Notes under the pieces: model-generated | Database searches by the model: none | Seen by the model: only the letters and a program-made list of their open reading frames with translations | What the model was told of the DNA's origin: nothing | Translations under genes and position numbers: made by a program | In this document: positions 53,809-63,235 of the stretch, piece by piece | How positions within the stretch are numbered: position 1 is the stretch's first letter | Layout: the number at the start of each line of letters is the position of its first letter | Assembly: GCF_002080045.1 (NCBI RefSeq) | Contig: NZ_MUIN01000013.1 | Span: forward strand, 36,412 to 100,411 | Direction of reading: 5' to 3' | From: Pseudomonas sp. Bc-h | GTDB lineage: Bacteria > Pseudomonadota > Gammaproteobacteria > Pseudomonadales > Pseudomonadaceae | DNA: 64,000 nt

Positions 53809-54269
53809 TCACCTTGAACGTCAATGGCAAGGATCATCAACTGGACATCGATCCCGACATGCCACTGCTGTACGCCCTGCGTAATCATCTGCAGCTCAAT
53901 GGCGCCAAATACGGCTGCGGTCTCGGCCAATGCGGCGCCTGCACGGTCATGGTCGGCGACAAACCGGTGTTTTCCTGCCTGTTGCCCGCTGAGGCTGCGT
54001 CCGGCAAAGCGGTCAGGACGGTAGAGGGTCTTGGCAGCGCCGAGAAACCGGGCACGCTGCAAAAGGCGTTCATCGAGCAGCAGGCTGCGCAGTGCGGCTA
54101 TTGCATCGCCGGAATGATCATGCGCGCACAGGCGCTGATCGAAGAGGTGGCCAATCCCAGCGACGAGCAGATTCGCGAACACATGGCGCCCAATCTCTGC
54201 CGTTGCGGCACCCACCTGCGGATCTTTTCCGCAATCAAGGCGGTGATCGCCAGCGGGGTGAAGCCATGA
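53805..54269 (+). CDS. 2Fe-2S subunit of a molybdenum hydroxylase (IorA-like)
   Basis: This 154-residue protein has both clusters typical of the xanthine-oxidase family. The plant-type site is CGLGQCGACTV with C38, C43, C46 and C58; the second is CGYCIAGM followed by CRCGTH. It has no Tat signal and would be exported with the Mo subunit. Confidence 0.92.
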   Translation: MITLNVNGKDHQLDIDPDMPLLYALRNHLQLNGAKYGCGLGQCGACTVMVGDKPVFSCLLPAEAASGKAVRTVEGLGSAEKPGTLQKAFIEQQAAQCGYCIAGMIMRAQALIEEVANPSDEQIREHMAPNLCRCGTHLRIFSAIKAVIASGVKP

Positions 54270-56515
54270 GCCGTTCGCAGGAGACAGTGGACCAGAGTCG
54301 TCGCGCGTTCCTCATCAATGGCGCGCTGGTGGTGGGGTTTGCCATGGTCCCCGGCGCCGGTCGCGCGTTTGCCGACACGGAGGTCGACACCTTGGGCACC
54401 CAGGTGCTGGCGCCCGATCTTCCGGGCAGCCTGCGCACCAATCCGTTTCTCGATGCCTGGATACGCATCGACGAAAAAGACGGCATCACCGTTTACACCG
54501 GTAAGGTCGAGCTGGGGACCGGGGTCAGGACTGCACTGCTGCAAGTGGCGGCCGAGCGTCTGGACGTTGCGCCCCAGGCCATCCGCTTCTTGACCGCCGA
54601 CACTGCGCTGACGCCCAACGAGGGCTATACCGCTGGCAGCCACACCATGTTCGACAGTGGTACGGCGTTGTTCAATGCCGCCGCTCAGGTGCGGCAGTTG
54701 TTGCTGGAGTCCGCAGCCCGGCAGTGGGCTCAGCCGGTCGAAGCGCTGAGTACCCGCGACGCGGTGGTTCATGGCCGCGACGGCCGTTCGATGACGTACG
54801 TTCAGGCCGTGGCGGGTGTTCAGCTACACCGTTACGCGAGCAAGGATTCACCGCCCAAACCTGCCGACAGCTTCACCCTGATCGGGCACTCGCTGCCACG
54901 TCTGGACATTCCCGCCAAGGTCAGCGGCGGCGCCAGTTACGTGCAGGACATGCGTCTGCCGGGCATGTTGCATGCGCGGGTCATTCGTCCGCCCAGACGC
55001 GGCAGTCGGTTGCTGGACATCGATCAGGCGGCTATCGAGCAGATGAGCGGCGTCATCAGGCTGGTTCGCGATGGCAGCTACCTGGCGGTGGTCGCCGAGG
55101 ATGAATGGCAGGCGATCAAGGCGATGCGCAAGGGTTACGAACTGGCCCGATGGTCGAACGGCGACCCGATACCCGACTCGCGAGACATTCATCAACTGCT
55201 CACCGAATTGCCCGCCCGGCGTTACCCCATCACCAACAAAGGCACGCCGGATGCGCCGGCGCCGCACGGCTGGAAGTCCAGAGTCACCAAGCAATACCTG
55301 ATGCACGGCTCCATCGGCCCTTCGTGTTCGGTCGCCTGGTTCAAGGAAGGCCTGCTCACCGTATGGACCCACACTCAGGGCGTATATCCGTTGCGTGCGG
55401 GGATCGCCGAAATGCTCGGGCTGCCGATGGCGCAGGTGCGCTGCATTCACGTCGAGGGTTCCGGGTGCTACGGGCACAACGGTGCCGATGACGCCGCCGC
55501 CGATGCCGCGCTGATCGCCATGGCGATGCCAGGCAAACCGGTGCGCCTGCAATGGATGCGCGAGCAGGAGAACCTGTGGGAACCCTACAGCTCGGCCATG
55601 CGGGTCGAGCTGGACGTGGGGCTGGATGATTCCGGCCGCTTGCAGCGCTGGAATACAGAACTGTGGACCACGCCGCACAACGAACGCATCGTCAACGCCG
55701 GGCGCCTGATGCCTGCCTGGTTGCTGGCCAGACCCTTCACGCCGGCGCCTTCGGTGCCGATTGCCCAGCCCGAAGGCGATGGTGATCGTAACGTCGTGCC
55801 GCTGTATGACGTCGCCAGCAGCCGCATCAACATGACCTTCGTCACGCAGATGCCATTCCGCACCTCGGCGATGCGCTCACTGGGGGCGCACATCAACGTT
55901 TTCGCCATCGAAAGCGCGATGGATCAGCTGGCGGTTCAGGCCGGGGCCGATCCGGTGCAGTTCCGTCTGCAGAACCTCAGCGACCCGCGCGCCCGGGCGG
56001 TGATCGAGAAAGTCGCGAAGGCCTTCAACTGGCCGCAAAAGGCGGCCGGGCCCGGCAGCGGTATCGGTTTCGCCTTCGCTCGCTACAAGAACATCATGGG
56101 TTACTGCGCCATCGCCGTTCAGCTGCACGTGCAGCGCCAGACCGGAGACGTGATCATCGACCGGGTGGTGACCGCCGTGGACGTCGGGCAGATCGTCACC
56201 CCAGACGGGCTGCGCAATCAGGTCGAGGGCGGCATCGTGCAGTCCGCCAGCTGGACACTCTACGAACAGGTGGACTACGACGCCGGGGGCGTGCGCAGTT
56301 ATGACTGGAGCGGCTATCCGATCATTCGCTTCCCGGCCTTGCCGAAACAGGTTGAAGTGCACTTGATCGATCAACCCGGGCAAGCGTTTCTCGGGGCGGC
56401 TGAAATCGTTCAGGGGCCCATGGCTGCGGCGCTGGGCAATGCCATGAGCGAAGCGTTGGGCAAACGCCTGCAGGCGTTGCCATTGGCGCGCAAAGGCTGG
56501 CAGCAGCGAATATAG
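54266..56515 (+). CDS. Molybdopterin-binding subunit of a periplasmic aldehyde/heterocycle dehydrogenase (IorB-like)
   Basis: This 749-residue protein has a twin-arginine signal (QSRRAFLINGALVVGFAMVPG, split at AFA). It is related to isoquinoline 1-oxidoreductase beta and aldehyde dehydrogenase large subunits: GKVELGTGVRTALLQ, GSGCYGHNGADDAAADAAL, MRSLGAHINVFAIES and the C-terminal GAAEIVQGPMAAAL, where Glu is the catalytic base. It oxidises an aldehyde or an N-ring by water-derived hydroxylation. It starts in an ATGA overlap. Confidence 0.9.
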   Translation: MSRSQETVDQSRRAFLINGALVVGFAMVPGAGRAFADTEVDTLGTQVLAPDLPGSLRTNPFLDAWIRIDEKDGITVYTGKVELGTGVRTALLQVAAERLDVAPQAIRFLTADTALTPNEGYTAGSHTMFDSGTALFNAAAQVRQLLLESAARQWAQPVEALSTRDAVVHGRDGRSMTYVQAVAGVQLHRYASKDSPPKPADSFTLIGHSLPRLDIPAKVSGGASYVQDMRLPGMLHARVIRPPRRGSRLLDIDQAAIEQMSGVIRLVRDGSYLAVVAEDEWQAIKAMRKGYELARWSNGDPIPDSRDIHQLLTELPARRYPITNKGTPDAPAPHGWKSRVTKQYLMHGSIGPSCSVAWFKEGLLTVWTHTQGVYPLRAGIAEMLGLPMAQVRCIHVEGSGCYGHNGADDAAADAALIAMAMPGKPVRLQWMREQENLWEPYSSAMRVELDVGLDDSGRLQRWNTELWTTPHNERIVNAGRLMPAWLLARPFTPAPSVPIAQPEGDGDRNVVPLYDVASSRINMTFVTQMPFRTSAMRSLGAHINVFAIESAMDQLAVQAGADPVQFRLQNLSDPRARAVIEKVAKAFNWPQKAAGPGSGIGFAFARYKNIMGYCAIAVQLHVQRQTGDVIIDRVVTAVDVGQIVTPDGLRNQVEGGIVQSASWTLYEQVDYDAGGVRSYDWSGYPIIRFPALPKQVEVHLIDQPGQAFLGAAEIVQGPMAAALGNAMSEALGKRLQALPLARKGWQQRI

Positions 56516-56531
56516 CTCGCGCAAAGCGAAA

Positions 56532-56556
56532 AGCCCTGAAGCGAGGCTTCAGGGCT
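56532..56556. terminator. Hairpin terminator between the Mo subunit and MFS genes
   Basis: AGCCCTGAAGC and GCTTCAGGGCT form a perfect 11-base stem with a 3-base loop. It lies between convergent genes; no long T run follows on the plus strand (TATGTG), while the other strand has TTTTCGCTTT. It may serve both directions. Confidence 0.65.
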
Positions 56557-56583
56557 TATGTGCGAAACGGGCCCAACGGTCGA

Positions 56584-57792
56584 TCAGTCGACCTGTGATC
56601 GTTTCAGGTTGATCAGTACAAACACCACCAACGCCAGCACCGGCAACCCCGCGCCGAGGGCGATCACGCCTTCCCAGCCGTGACGCTCGTAAAGCCCGCT
56701 GGCCAGCGCCGAACCGATGGCGCCACCGACGAAGATGCTGGTCATGTACAGCGCGTTCAAGCGTCCACGGCTGGCCGGGTCCAGCGCATAGATCGCCCGT
56801 TGCCCCAGCACCATGCTCATCTGCACCGCGAAATCCAGCAGCACACCGGTAATCGCCAGGCCGATGACGCTGTAGCCCGGTTTGCTCAAGCCCAGCAGAA
56901 ACGCCACAGGGGCAAGAATCAGTGCGATCAGTGATGCCCGTTGCGTCAGACCTGCGTCGGCCAGGCGACCGGCAATGGGCGCGGCAATGGCACCGATGGC
57001 ACCGACCAGAGCGAACAGCGCGATCTGGCTTTGTGACAGACCATAATGCCGCGCCAGTTCAACCGGTACCGCCGTCCAGAACAGGCTGAAGGCGGCGAAC
57101 AACAAGCCTTGATAGAGCGCCCGTTGGCGCAACACGGCATGCCGCCCCATCAGCGTTACCAGGGATTTGAGCAATTGGCCGTAAGAGGCTTTGTGATCCG
57201 GTACTCGCCGAGGAATGGTCAAGGCCAGTACCGCGATGATCGCCAGCATCACCACCGCTGCGTACATGAACACCGCACGCCAGCCGAAGTGGTCGGCCAC
57301 CAGACTCGACAGCGGCCGCGCCAGCAGAATCCCCAGCAGCAGACCACTCATGATATTGCCGACGACCTGACCGCGTGACTGTTCCGGGGCCAGATGCGCG
57401 GCCAGCGGAATCAACATCTGCACCGACACCGAACTGAAACCGACGATCAGCGACACCAGCAGAAAACCGTTGGCATGCTCCATGGTGGCTGCACCCAGGA
57501 GACTGGCCGCGGCGACCACAGCGGTGGCGATCATCAACCTGCGGTTTTCGATCAGGTCAGAAAGGGGCACCAAAAACAACAGGCCGAGGGCATAGCCCAC
57601 CTGGGTGAGGGAAACGATGAGGCTGGCGCTGCTCGCAGAAAGGCCTAGATCCGGCGCAATCAGTTCAACGATAGGCTGGGCGTAATACAGATTGGCGACG
57701 ATGGCGCCGCAGCAGAAGGCGAACAGCAGCACCATGGCGCGGGTCAGTTCCCGGGCCGGTGCCTGCAGCGTGGAGGTCAGCGGAGTGGTCAT
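56584..57792 (-). CDS. MFS transporter
   Basis: This 402-residue protein has 12 predicted membrane helices, the N-terminal NLYYAQPIVELI typical of the YnfM/arabinose-efflux-like branch and the loop motif PLSDLIENRRLM. It is probably a drug or metabolite exporter. No regulator is directly beside it. Confidence 0.88.
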   Translation of the reverse strand: MTTPLTSTLQAPARELTRAMVLLFAFCCGAIVANLYYAQPIVELIAPDLGLSASSASLIVSLTQVGYALGLLFLVPLSDLIENRRLMIATAVVAAASLLGAATMEHANGFLLVSLIVGFSSVSVQMLIPLAAHLAPEQSRGQVVGNIMSGLLLGILLARPLSSLVADHFGWRAVFMYAAVVMLAIIAVLALTIPRRVPDHKASYGQLLKSLVTLMGRHAVLRQRALYQGLLFAAFSLFWTAVPVELARHYGLSQSQIALFALVGAIGAIAAPIAGRLADAGLTQRASLIALILAPVAFLLGLSKPGYSVIGLAITGVLLDFAVQMSMVLGQRAIYALDPASRGRLNALYMTSIFVGGAIGSALASGLYERHGWEGVIALGAGLPVLALVVFVLINLKRSQVD

Positions 57793-58166
57793 GGCGGTCT
57801 GCTCATGTCAGTGGCAAGGGGCGGATCGACCGGTGAGGTCATCCAGTGCCAGCGAAGTTAGAGCAGTCGGCACCCTTGGAGAATGGGCCGAGAACGCAAA
57901 AGGGTATTGCCCCCGACGCAACGACATAAGCCTTTATCGCCGGCCGGACATCTGTTGATAATGGGTTCACACAGTGCACAAAGATTGCAGGCTTAGAGCG
58001 ATTACTGCCAAGTAACTACCCCTACGGATAATATCGGTTAACGTTTTTTGCTGATTAGATGGGCACTGACTAAAAATGGATCTGCTGCGTTGTACGGCCA
58101 CGCAAGCGATAGACGCTGCGTGACTGTCGGCGAATTCAGGGCGTGCGAATCCACTCTAAGGACTGC
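57793..58166. other. 374-base divergent intergenic region
   Basis: This region lies between the MFS gene and the wHTH-AAA regulator. I see no repeat family, hairpin or convincing promoter beyond AT-rich tracts at about 57950-58060. Confidence 0.4.
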
Positions 58167-59705
58167 GTGAATAAGATGATAAGTCTCGGTCAGGCTACCG
58201 TGTCCCTGGAACTCAGGGATGTCTTCAAAGACGGCGTTGCCCTGCGTATTGGCACCCGCGCCTTCGATATTCTCGAACTGTTGATTCGCCAACAGGGGCA
58301 ACTGGTGACCAAGGAGCAGATCCTGCAGCGGGTCTGGCCGGACACGGTCGTCGAGGAAAACAACCTGCAAGTGCATATCTCGGCACTGCGCAAGGCGCTG
58401 GGGAGCGACCGCGACCTGATCCGCACGATTCCCGGCCGGGGTTATCTGTTGCTGGGTAGCGAGGTTTGTGCGCAAGGCGCATTGCTCGAAGAGACACAAA
58501 CATTGCATTCGCCGGTCGGAGTGCAGCGGCTTCCGGCAGCGGTCGATCTGGTCGGGCGCGAAACCCTGCTGGACGAGATCAACGCCGCATTGAGCGACCC
58601 TCGGGCGTTCATCACCTTGACGGGCCCTGGCGGTGTGGGCAAGACCAGCCTGGCGGTGGAACTGGGGCGGCAACGGCTCGACGCCGGTTCGACCCCGGTG
58701 TGGTTCGTGGCGCTGGCACAATTCCAGAGCGCCGAATCATTGCCACAGGCATTGGCTGCTGCGCTGGGAGTCGACAGTGGCAGTGCTGATCCCCTTTTGC
58801 CATTGATCATGCAGCACCTGGCCCGGCACCCCGGGCTGATCATCCTCGACAATTGTGAGCACCTGATCGATGAAGTCGCCGGGCTGGTGGAGGTCTTGTT
58901 GTCCGGCGCATTCAGCGTGCAGATTCTCGCGACCAGCCGCGAGCCGTTGCGGATTGCCGGTGAGCGCAGCCTTCAGGTGCCGCCACTGACTGCGCCTGCG
59001 CCGGACGCAACCCGTGAAGCCATCCTGCATTGCCACTCGGCCCAGGTGTTTCTGCGGCACTGGCGAGCGCTGGATTGCCAGGTGGCGAGCACGGCCGATG
59101 GCGAACTCGACGACTACAGCATCGAGCTGGTGGGTGAGGTCTGCCGACGGCTCGATGGCATCCCGTTGGCGCTGGAAATGGCGGCCGCCCGCGCCTGTGC
59201 GTTGGGCCTTTATCAATTGGTCGGGACGCTGGATGACAGCGTGCACCTGCTGTCGGCCAGCTTGCGTACCGCGCCGCCGCGCCAGCAAACCCTGCAATCC
59301 TCGCTGGCCTGGAGTTATCGGCTGCTCAGTCGCGATGAGCGTACCGTGCTGCGGCAGTTGGCCGATCTGGAAGGGCGCTTCACCCTTGAACAGGCCTGCA
59401 CTGCATTGCAATGCGCGACGCTGGCGCGCTCCTGCATCATGGACTGCATGGTGCGGCTGGCCACCAAGTCGCTGTTGATGGTGTCGGCTCAAGGGCCGTT
59501 CCGCTTTTACCGGATGCTGGCGGCAACCCGTACGTGCCTGCGCATCGGTCAGACTCAGGAGCTGGCCGGCGATACGTTCAAACCAGATCCGAGAAGCCGA
59601 GAAATTCCATCGTCAATGGCCAGCTTGCAGGCCAGCAGGGCTACGCCGATTGGTCCTGACGGGTATCATGCCCGACATCAGAGAGCCTTGGCGGCTGGCC
59701 GCTGA
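58167..59705 (+). CDS. Winged-helix/AAA ATPase regulator, short form
   Basis: The protein has 512 residues if the GTG at 58167 is used (AAGGA 4 bases upstream); an ATG at 58176 or GTG at 58143 are alternatives. An OmpR-type DNA-binding domain (about 1-95, RVWPDTVVEENNLQVHISALRKAL) is followed by an NTPase with Walker A GPGGVGKTS and Walker B LIILDNCEHL. Relatives usually go on for 400 or more residues of helical repeats. Here the protein stops soon after the ATPase, with a low-complexity tail, so it looks truncated. Confidence 0.82.
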   Translation: MNKMISLGQATVSLELRDVFKDGVALRIGTRAFDILELLIRQQGQLVTKEQILQRVWPDTVVEENNLQVHISALRKALGSDRDLIRTIPGRGYLLLGSEVCAQGALLEETQTLHSPVGVQRLPAAVDLVGRETLLDEINAALSDPRAFITLTGPGGVGKTSLAVELGRQRLDAGSTPVWFVALAQFQSAESLPQALAAALGVDSGSADPLLPLIMQHLARHPGLIILDNCEHLIDEVAGLVEVLLSGAFSVQILATSREPLRIAGERSLQVPPLTAPAPDATREAILHCHSAQVFLRHWRALDCQVASTADGELDDYSIELVGEVCRRLDGIPLALEMAAARACALGLYQLVGTLDDSVHLLSASLRTAPPRQQTLQSSLAWSYRLLSRDERTVLRQLADLEGRFTLEQACTALQCATLARSCIMDCMVRLATKSLLMVSAQGPFRFYRMLAATRTCLRIGQTQELAGDTFKPDPRSREIPSSMASLQASRATPIGPDGYHARHQRALAAGR

Positions 59706-59721
59706 ACCGACGGAAGTGTTT

Positions 59722-60339
59722 ATGAGAGCGACACCCAGGGTGTATGTGGTCGATGACGATGCAGCCATCCGCACCGCACTGCAGCGTCTGCTGCATTCGG
59801 AAGACATTGCCTGCCGCACGTTTGAAAGCGCCGAGGCGTTTTTGGCGCAACCCGTGGAGGAGGCGCCGAGCTGCCTGCTGCTGGACGTCAATCTGGCGCA
59901 GGGCACCGGTTTCGACCTGCAGGACGAGTTACAGCTTCGAGGGCTGCATTTCCCGATCATTTTCATGACCGGCTACGGCACCATCGCCATGTCGGTGAAG
60001 GCGATCAAGGCCGGCGCAAGGGAATTCCTGACCAAGCCCTTCGAGCCCGAGCAACTGCTGGATCTGGTGCGCGAAGCGCTGGCCAGCGACGCGCTCAATC
60101 TGACCGAGCGCTGCCTGACCTGCAACGTGAAAGCGCGCTTCAACAGCCTGACCCCCAGAGAGAAAGAGGTCATGGCGTTGCTGGTCACCGGCAAGATGAA
60201 CAAGCAGATTGCCGTGGAACTGGGCACCAGCGAGGTCACCGCCAAGGTTCACAAGAAGCACGTCATGACCAAGATGGACGCGCGCAATGTCATCGAGTTG
60301 TTGAAAATGCACCAGCGCATGAGTGCGTCGGCAGAATGA
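59722..60339 (+). CDS. FixJ/NarL-type response regulator
   Basis: This 205-residue protein has a receiver domain with acidic pocket DDD (11-13), phospho-acceptor Asp55 (LLLDVNL) and Lys in LTKPFEP. Its LuxR-type HTH is LTPREKEVMALLVTGKMNKQIA. It overlaps the kinase gene by 4 bases and is its likely partner. GGAAG lies 6 bases before the ATG at 59722. Confidence 0.92.
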   Translation: MRATPRVYVVDDDAAIRTALQRLLHSEDIACRTFESAEAFLAQPVEEAPSCLLLDVNLAQGTGFDLQDELQLRGLHFPIIFMTGYGTIAMSVKAIKAGAREFLTKPFEPEQLLDLVREALASDALNLTERCLTCNVKARFNSLTPREKEVMALLVTGKMNKQIAVELGTSEVTAKVHKKHVMTKMDARNVIELLKMHQRMSASAE

Positions 60340-61904
60340 TCCCCAACGATCCGCAGGGTCAGCCCCTCGACGCACGGGCCGAGCAGCCCTTCGCCATCGA
60401 GCGTTTTTTGCAGTTGGCCACAGGTGCTGCGGCGGCGCTGGCCGAGCTGCATGCCAGCGGTCGGCTGCATCGCGATATCAAGCCCTGCAATCTGCTGGAA
60501 GGTGCCGACGGGGTCGTGCGCCTCGGTGGTCTGGAGTTGAGTGTCGAGGCTGACCCGTCGGGCTTCCCGCCGGTGTCGGATTCGATCTGCGGCACGCTGG
60601 CGTATATGGCGCCGGAGCAGGCGCGCCGTGTCGATCGCCGCGCTGACCAGCGTAGCGATCTGTATTCCCTGGGCATGACCTTTTACGAGTGGCTGGCCGG
60701 GCGCTTGCCCTTTGACGCTGCGGATGCGCTGGAATGGGTGTACAGCCATGTCGCCCGCCGACCGCCGGCCTTGAGCCTGTTTCGCGGCGACATTCCACCC
60801 GCGCTGTCGCAGCTGGTGTTCAGGCTGATCGCGAAAAACCCCGACGAGCGTTATCAGAGTACTGCCGGTCTGCTGGCCGATCTGCGCTCGTGTCGATGCC
60901 AGTGGCAACAGTTCCAGGACATTCCCGATCTGGGCTTCGATCAAAGTGCTGAGCATCGTGAAGCGCAGCGCGACAGTCAGGCGCGCCAGCAGCAAGCTGT
61001 GCTCGACGCCCACGCGTCGATTCCCATTCCCGACGGGCAGGGCACGCTCGATCTCGCTTCGGTGTTGAAGGCGACTCAGGATCTGGCCGACGAAACGCGA
61101 CAGGAGCGGCTGGTGGAAATGCTGGCGCACTTGCAGCAGCAATTGCTGGAAGAAAACGCCCGTCGTCAGGACATCGAAGCCGCCCTGCGTAACGCTCGGG
61201 CGCGACTGGCTCAGGTTTCTCAGGCCACGGCGATGGGAGAACTGGCGGCCTCGATTGCCCACGAAATCAATCAGCCGCTGGCGTCCATGGTCTCCAACGC
61301 CGCCGCCAGCCTGCGCTGGCTTAGCCGCGAGACGCCGAACATCGAGGAAGCGCTTTGCGGGCTGCGCGACATCGTGCAGGACGGCAGGCGCGCCGGGGCG
61401 ATCGTCAATGCCTTGCAATCGCTGGCGCAACAGGGCGAGCAGCACCGGCGACAATTGCTGATCAACGACGTTATTCGCCATGTGGTGGCCCTGACTCAGG
61501 CGGAGGTCGAGCAGCACCGCGTGTTGATGACCACCCACCTGACCCGCTCGCCGTTACTGGTTTACGGTTCGAGCCTGCAATTGCAGCAGGTGGTGCTGAA
61601 CCTGATCCTCAACGCGCTGGACGCCCTGAGCCCCGGTGACCAGGTGCTGAGGCGGCTGTCGATCACCAGCGAGGTGGTGGGCAGCGAATACCTGGTGGTC
61701 AGCATCGAAGACAGCGGGCCGGGGATCGAGGTCGAGCATCTGGACAAGGTGTTCAACGCCTTCTTCACCACCAAGGACAAAGGCATGGGCATGGGGCTGG
61801 CGATCTGTCGCTCGATCATCAATGCCCATGGCGGCCAGCTGCACGCCATGCCGGCCCGTTACGGCGGCGCGACGTTCGTGTTTACGCTGCCGGTGGCGGG
61901 TTAG
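60336..61904 (+). CDS. Hybrid of a Ser/Thr-kinase C-lobe and a sensor histidine kinase
   Basis: In this 522-residue protein, residues 1-190 resemble only the second half of a Ser/Thr kinase: HRDIKPCNLL and YMAPEQ are present. The Gly loop and Lys-bearing N-lobe are missing, and the DFG motif reads LGGLE, so it is probably a pseudokinase. A coiled linker (about 200-290) leads to a HisKA domain (phospho-His in SIAHEINQPL) and an HATPase (NLILNALDAL, EDSGPGI, GMGMGLAI). The large AAA and GAF parts of the usual three-function kinases are absent. Confidence 0.85.
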   Translation: MIPNDPQGQPLDARAEQPFAIERFLQLATGAAAALAELHASGRLHRDIKPCNLLEGADGVVRLGGLELSVEADPSGFPPVSDSICGTLAYMAPEQARRVDRRADQRSDLYSLGMTFYEWLAGRLPFDAADALEWVYSHVARRPPALSLFRGDIPPALSQLVFRLIAKNPDERYQSTAGLLADLRSCRCQWQQFQDIPDLGFDQSAEHREAQRDSQARQQQAVLDAHASIPIPDGQGTLDLASVLKATQDLADETRQERLVEMLAHLQQQLLEENARRQDIEAALRNARARLAQVSQATAMGELAASIAHEINQPLASMVSNAAASLRWLSRETPNIEEALCGLRDIVQDGRRAGAIVNALQSLAQQGEQHRRQLLINDVIRHVVALTQAEVEQHRVLMTTHLTRSPLLVYGSSLQLQQVVLNLILNALDALSPGDQVLRRLSITSEVVGSEYLVVSIEDSGPGIEVEHLDKVFNAFFTTKDKGMGMGLAICRSIINAHGGQLHAMPARYGGATFVFTLPVAG

Positions 61905-62365
61905 ATTCAGACCTGCCTCAGGTTATGGGCTGGATGTTCCGGCCCCATCGCGACCATCGTGCCTGCGGTTGCTCCCACAGGGGGGCTGTGTTTGCCATCT
62001 GGTTATGGGCTGGATGTTCCGGCCCCATCGCGACCGTCGTGCCTCCGGTTGCTCCCACAAGGGCCTGTGTTTGCCTCTGGTTATGGGCTCTCTGATCGAA
62101 CCGCTGCTACTTAATCCGCATTGGGTCTGGCTGAGCGAAGTGCCTTCTTGACGAGATTCGGCATTGCTGGCTCACGCTGCAGGTCTGTTGCCATGCACAA
62201 AACCTGTGGGAGCTTGCGCAGGTTACGACGCTGGCGAATGCGTAGGTTCGGCTTGCAGAGATCGATTGGATGTCCCGGCCCCATCGCGACCGTCGTGCCT
62301 GCGGTTGCTCCCACAGGGGGCTGTGTTTTCTTTAGGTCATGTGCTGGCTGAGCGAAGCCAATGCC
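61905..62365. repeat. 80-base direct repeats in a gene-free stretch
   Basis: GGTTATGGGCTGGATGTTCC starts at 61921 and 62001, period 80; a third start (GGTTATGGGCT) is at 62079 and breaks off. A related unit is at about 62269-62330 (GGATGTCCCGGCCCCATCGC). Shared parts include CGACCRTCGTGCC and GTTGCTCCCACA. No gene is seen. Confidence 0.75.
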
Positions 62366-63055
62366 TCAATACGGCCATTTGGACTCCAGCAGGCGTTCGC
62401 AAAACCCGACCTTTAGATGCAGATCATGGAACGACAGGACATCGGCATTAATCGTCCCTAAGGTACTTTGTGGTCGGTGCATCTGACCGCGGGCCAGGGT
62501 GTGCAGCAGCTTGATCTTGAACCCCGGCTCCCGGGGAAATGCGCTGAGCACCCGGGCCAGCACGCCGGGGCATAGTGCCTTGCAATGGACACCGAACAGA
62601 TCGGTTTCCACTGCCGCCGACAGCAGCGCGGGCAGGGCGGGCTTGTGTTGCGGAATGCCGGGGGTGGTGTGTAGCGCGATGGCGTCCCAGACCTGAGCGA
62701 TGTCCTCCGGACAGCGGCCGTAGCCACAGAGAAACTCGGCGGCGGCATCGGCGCTGTCGACCTCGAAGCGCTGCTGGGAATGCCGATAAAGCGCGGTCAC
62801 GCCAATGCGCAGAAACAGCGCGGCGATGTACAGCAGATCGGGGTCGTGGCGCAGTTCGTGGCTTTTGCCCAGCAGGCTGGCGAACACAAAAGTACGCAGG
62901 GCTGCATCGAACAGCAGCCCGGATTGGGTCTCGCGCATCAACTCGGTCGCCGCGCGTGCCATCGCGCTGTCAGGGATCGAGATACCAGCAACGTATCGGG
63001 TGGTCACTTGCGTCCCTCGCAGCGAACCGTGCCTTACAGACAGAGGGTTGACCAT
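62366..63055 (-). CDS. HD-fold protein related to cyanamide-hydratase-type HD domains, metal residues missing
   Basis: This 229-residue protein aligns by pattern with HD-domain proteins of the cyanamide hydratase kind (LRTFVFASLLG, LLYIAALFL, AIALHTTPGIPQHKP, LLSAAVETDLFG). The metal-binding HD pair expected after AALL is replaced by RIGV, and the first His (usually HSLRT) is DAALRT. It therefore probably lacks the standard metal site. It is divergent from an AraC gene. Confidence 0.7.
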   Translation of the reverse strand: MVNPLSVRHGSLRGTQVTTRYVAGISIPDSAMARAATELMRETQSGLLFDAALRTFVFASLLGKSHELRHDPDLLYIAALFLRIGVTALYRHSQQRFEVDSADAAAEFLCGYGRCPEDIAQVWDAIALHTTPGIPQHKPALPALLSAAVETDLFGVHCKALCPGVLARVLSAFPREPGFKIKLLHTLARGQMHRPQSTLGTINADVLSFHDLHLKVGFCERLLESKWPY

Positions 63056-63235
63056 AGTCCCGTCCGTCGACGGTGTCCTTGTGGCGATCCTTAAAACTTC
63101 TTAAAGCCTCTGCAACGCCGCTTTTCAAGGGGTTGAATTATTAACCATTCAGAACATTTAATGCCGGGAAAAGGACTTTAAGGTCTCGCCGAACCAGACT
63201 CCATAGACGCCCCCTCGTGAGCTGGAGAGCCTGGA

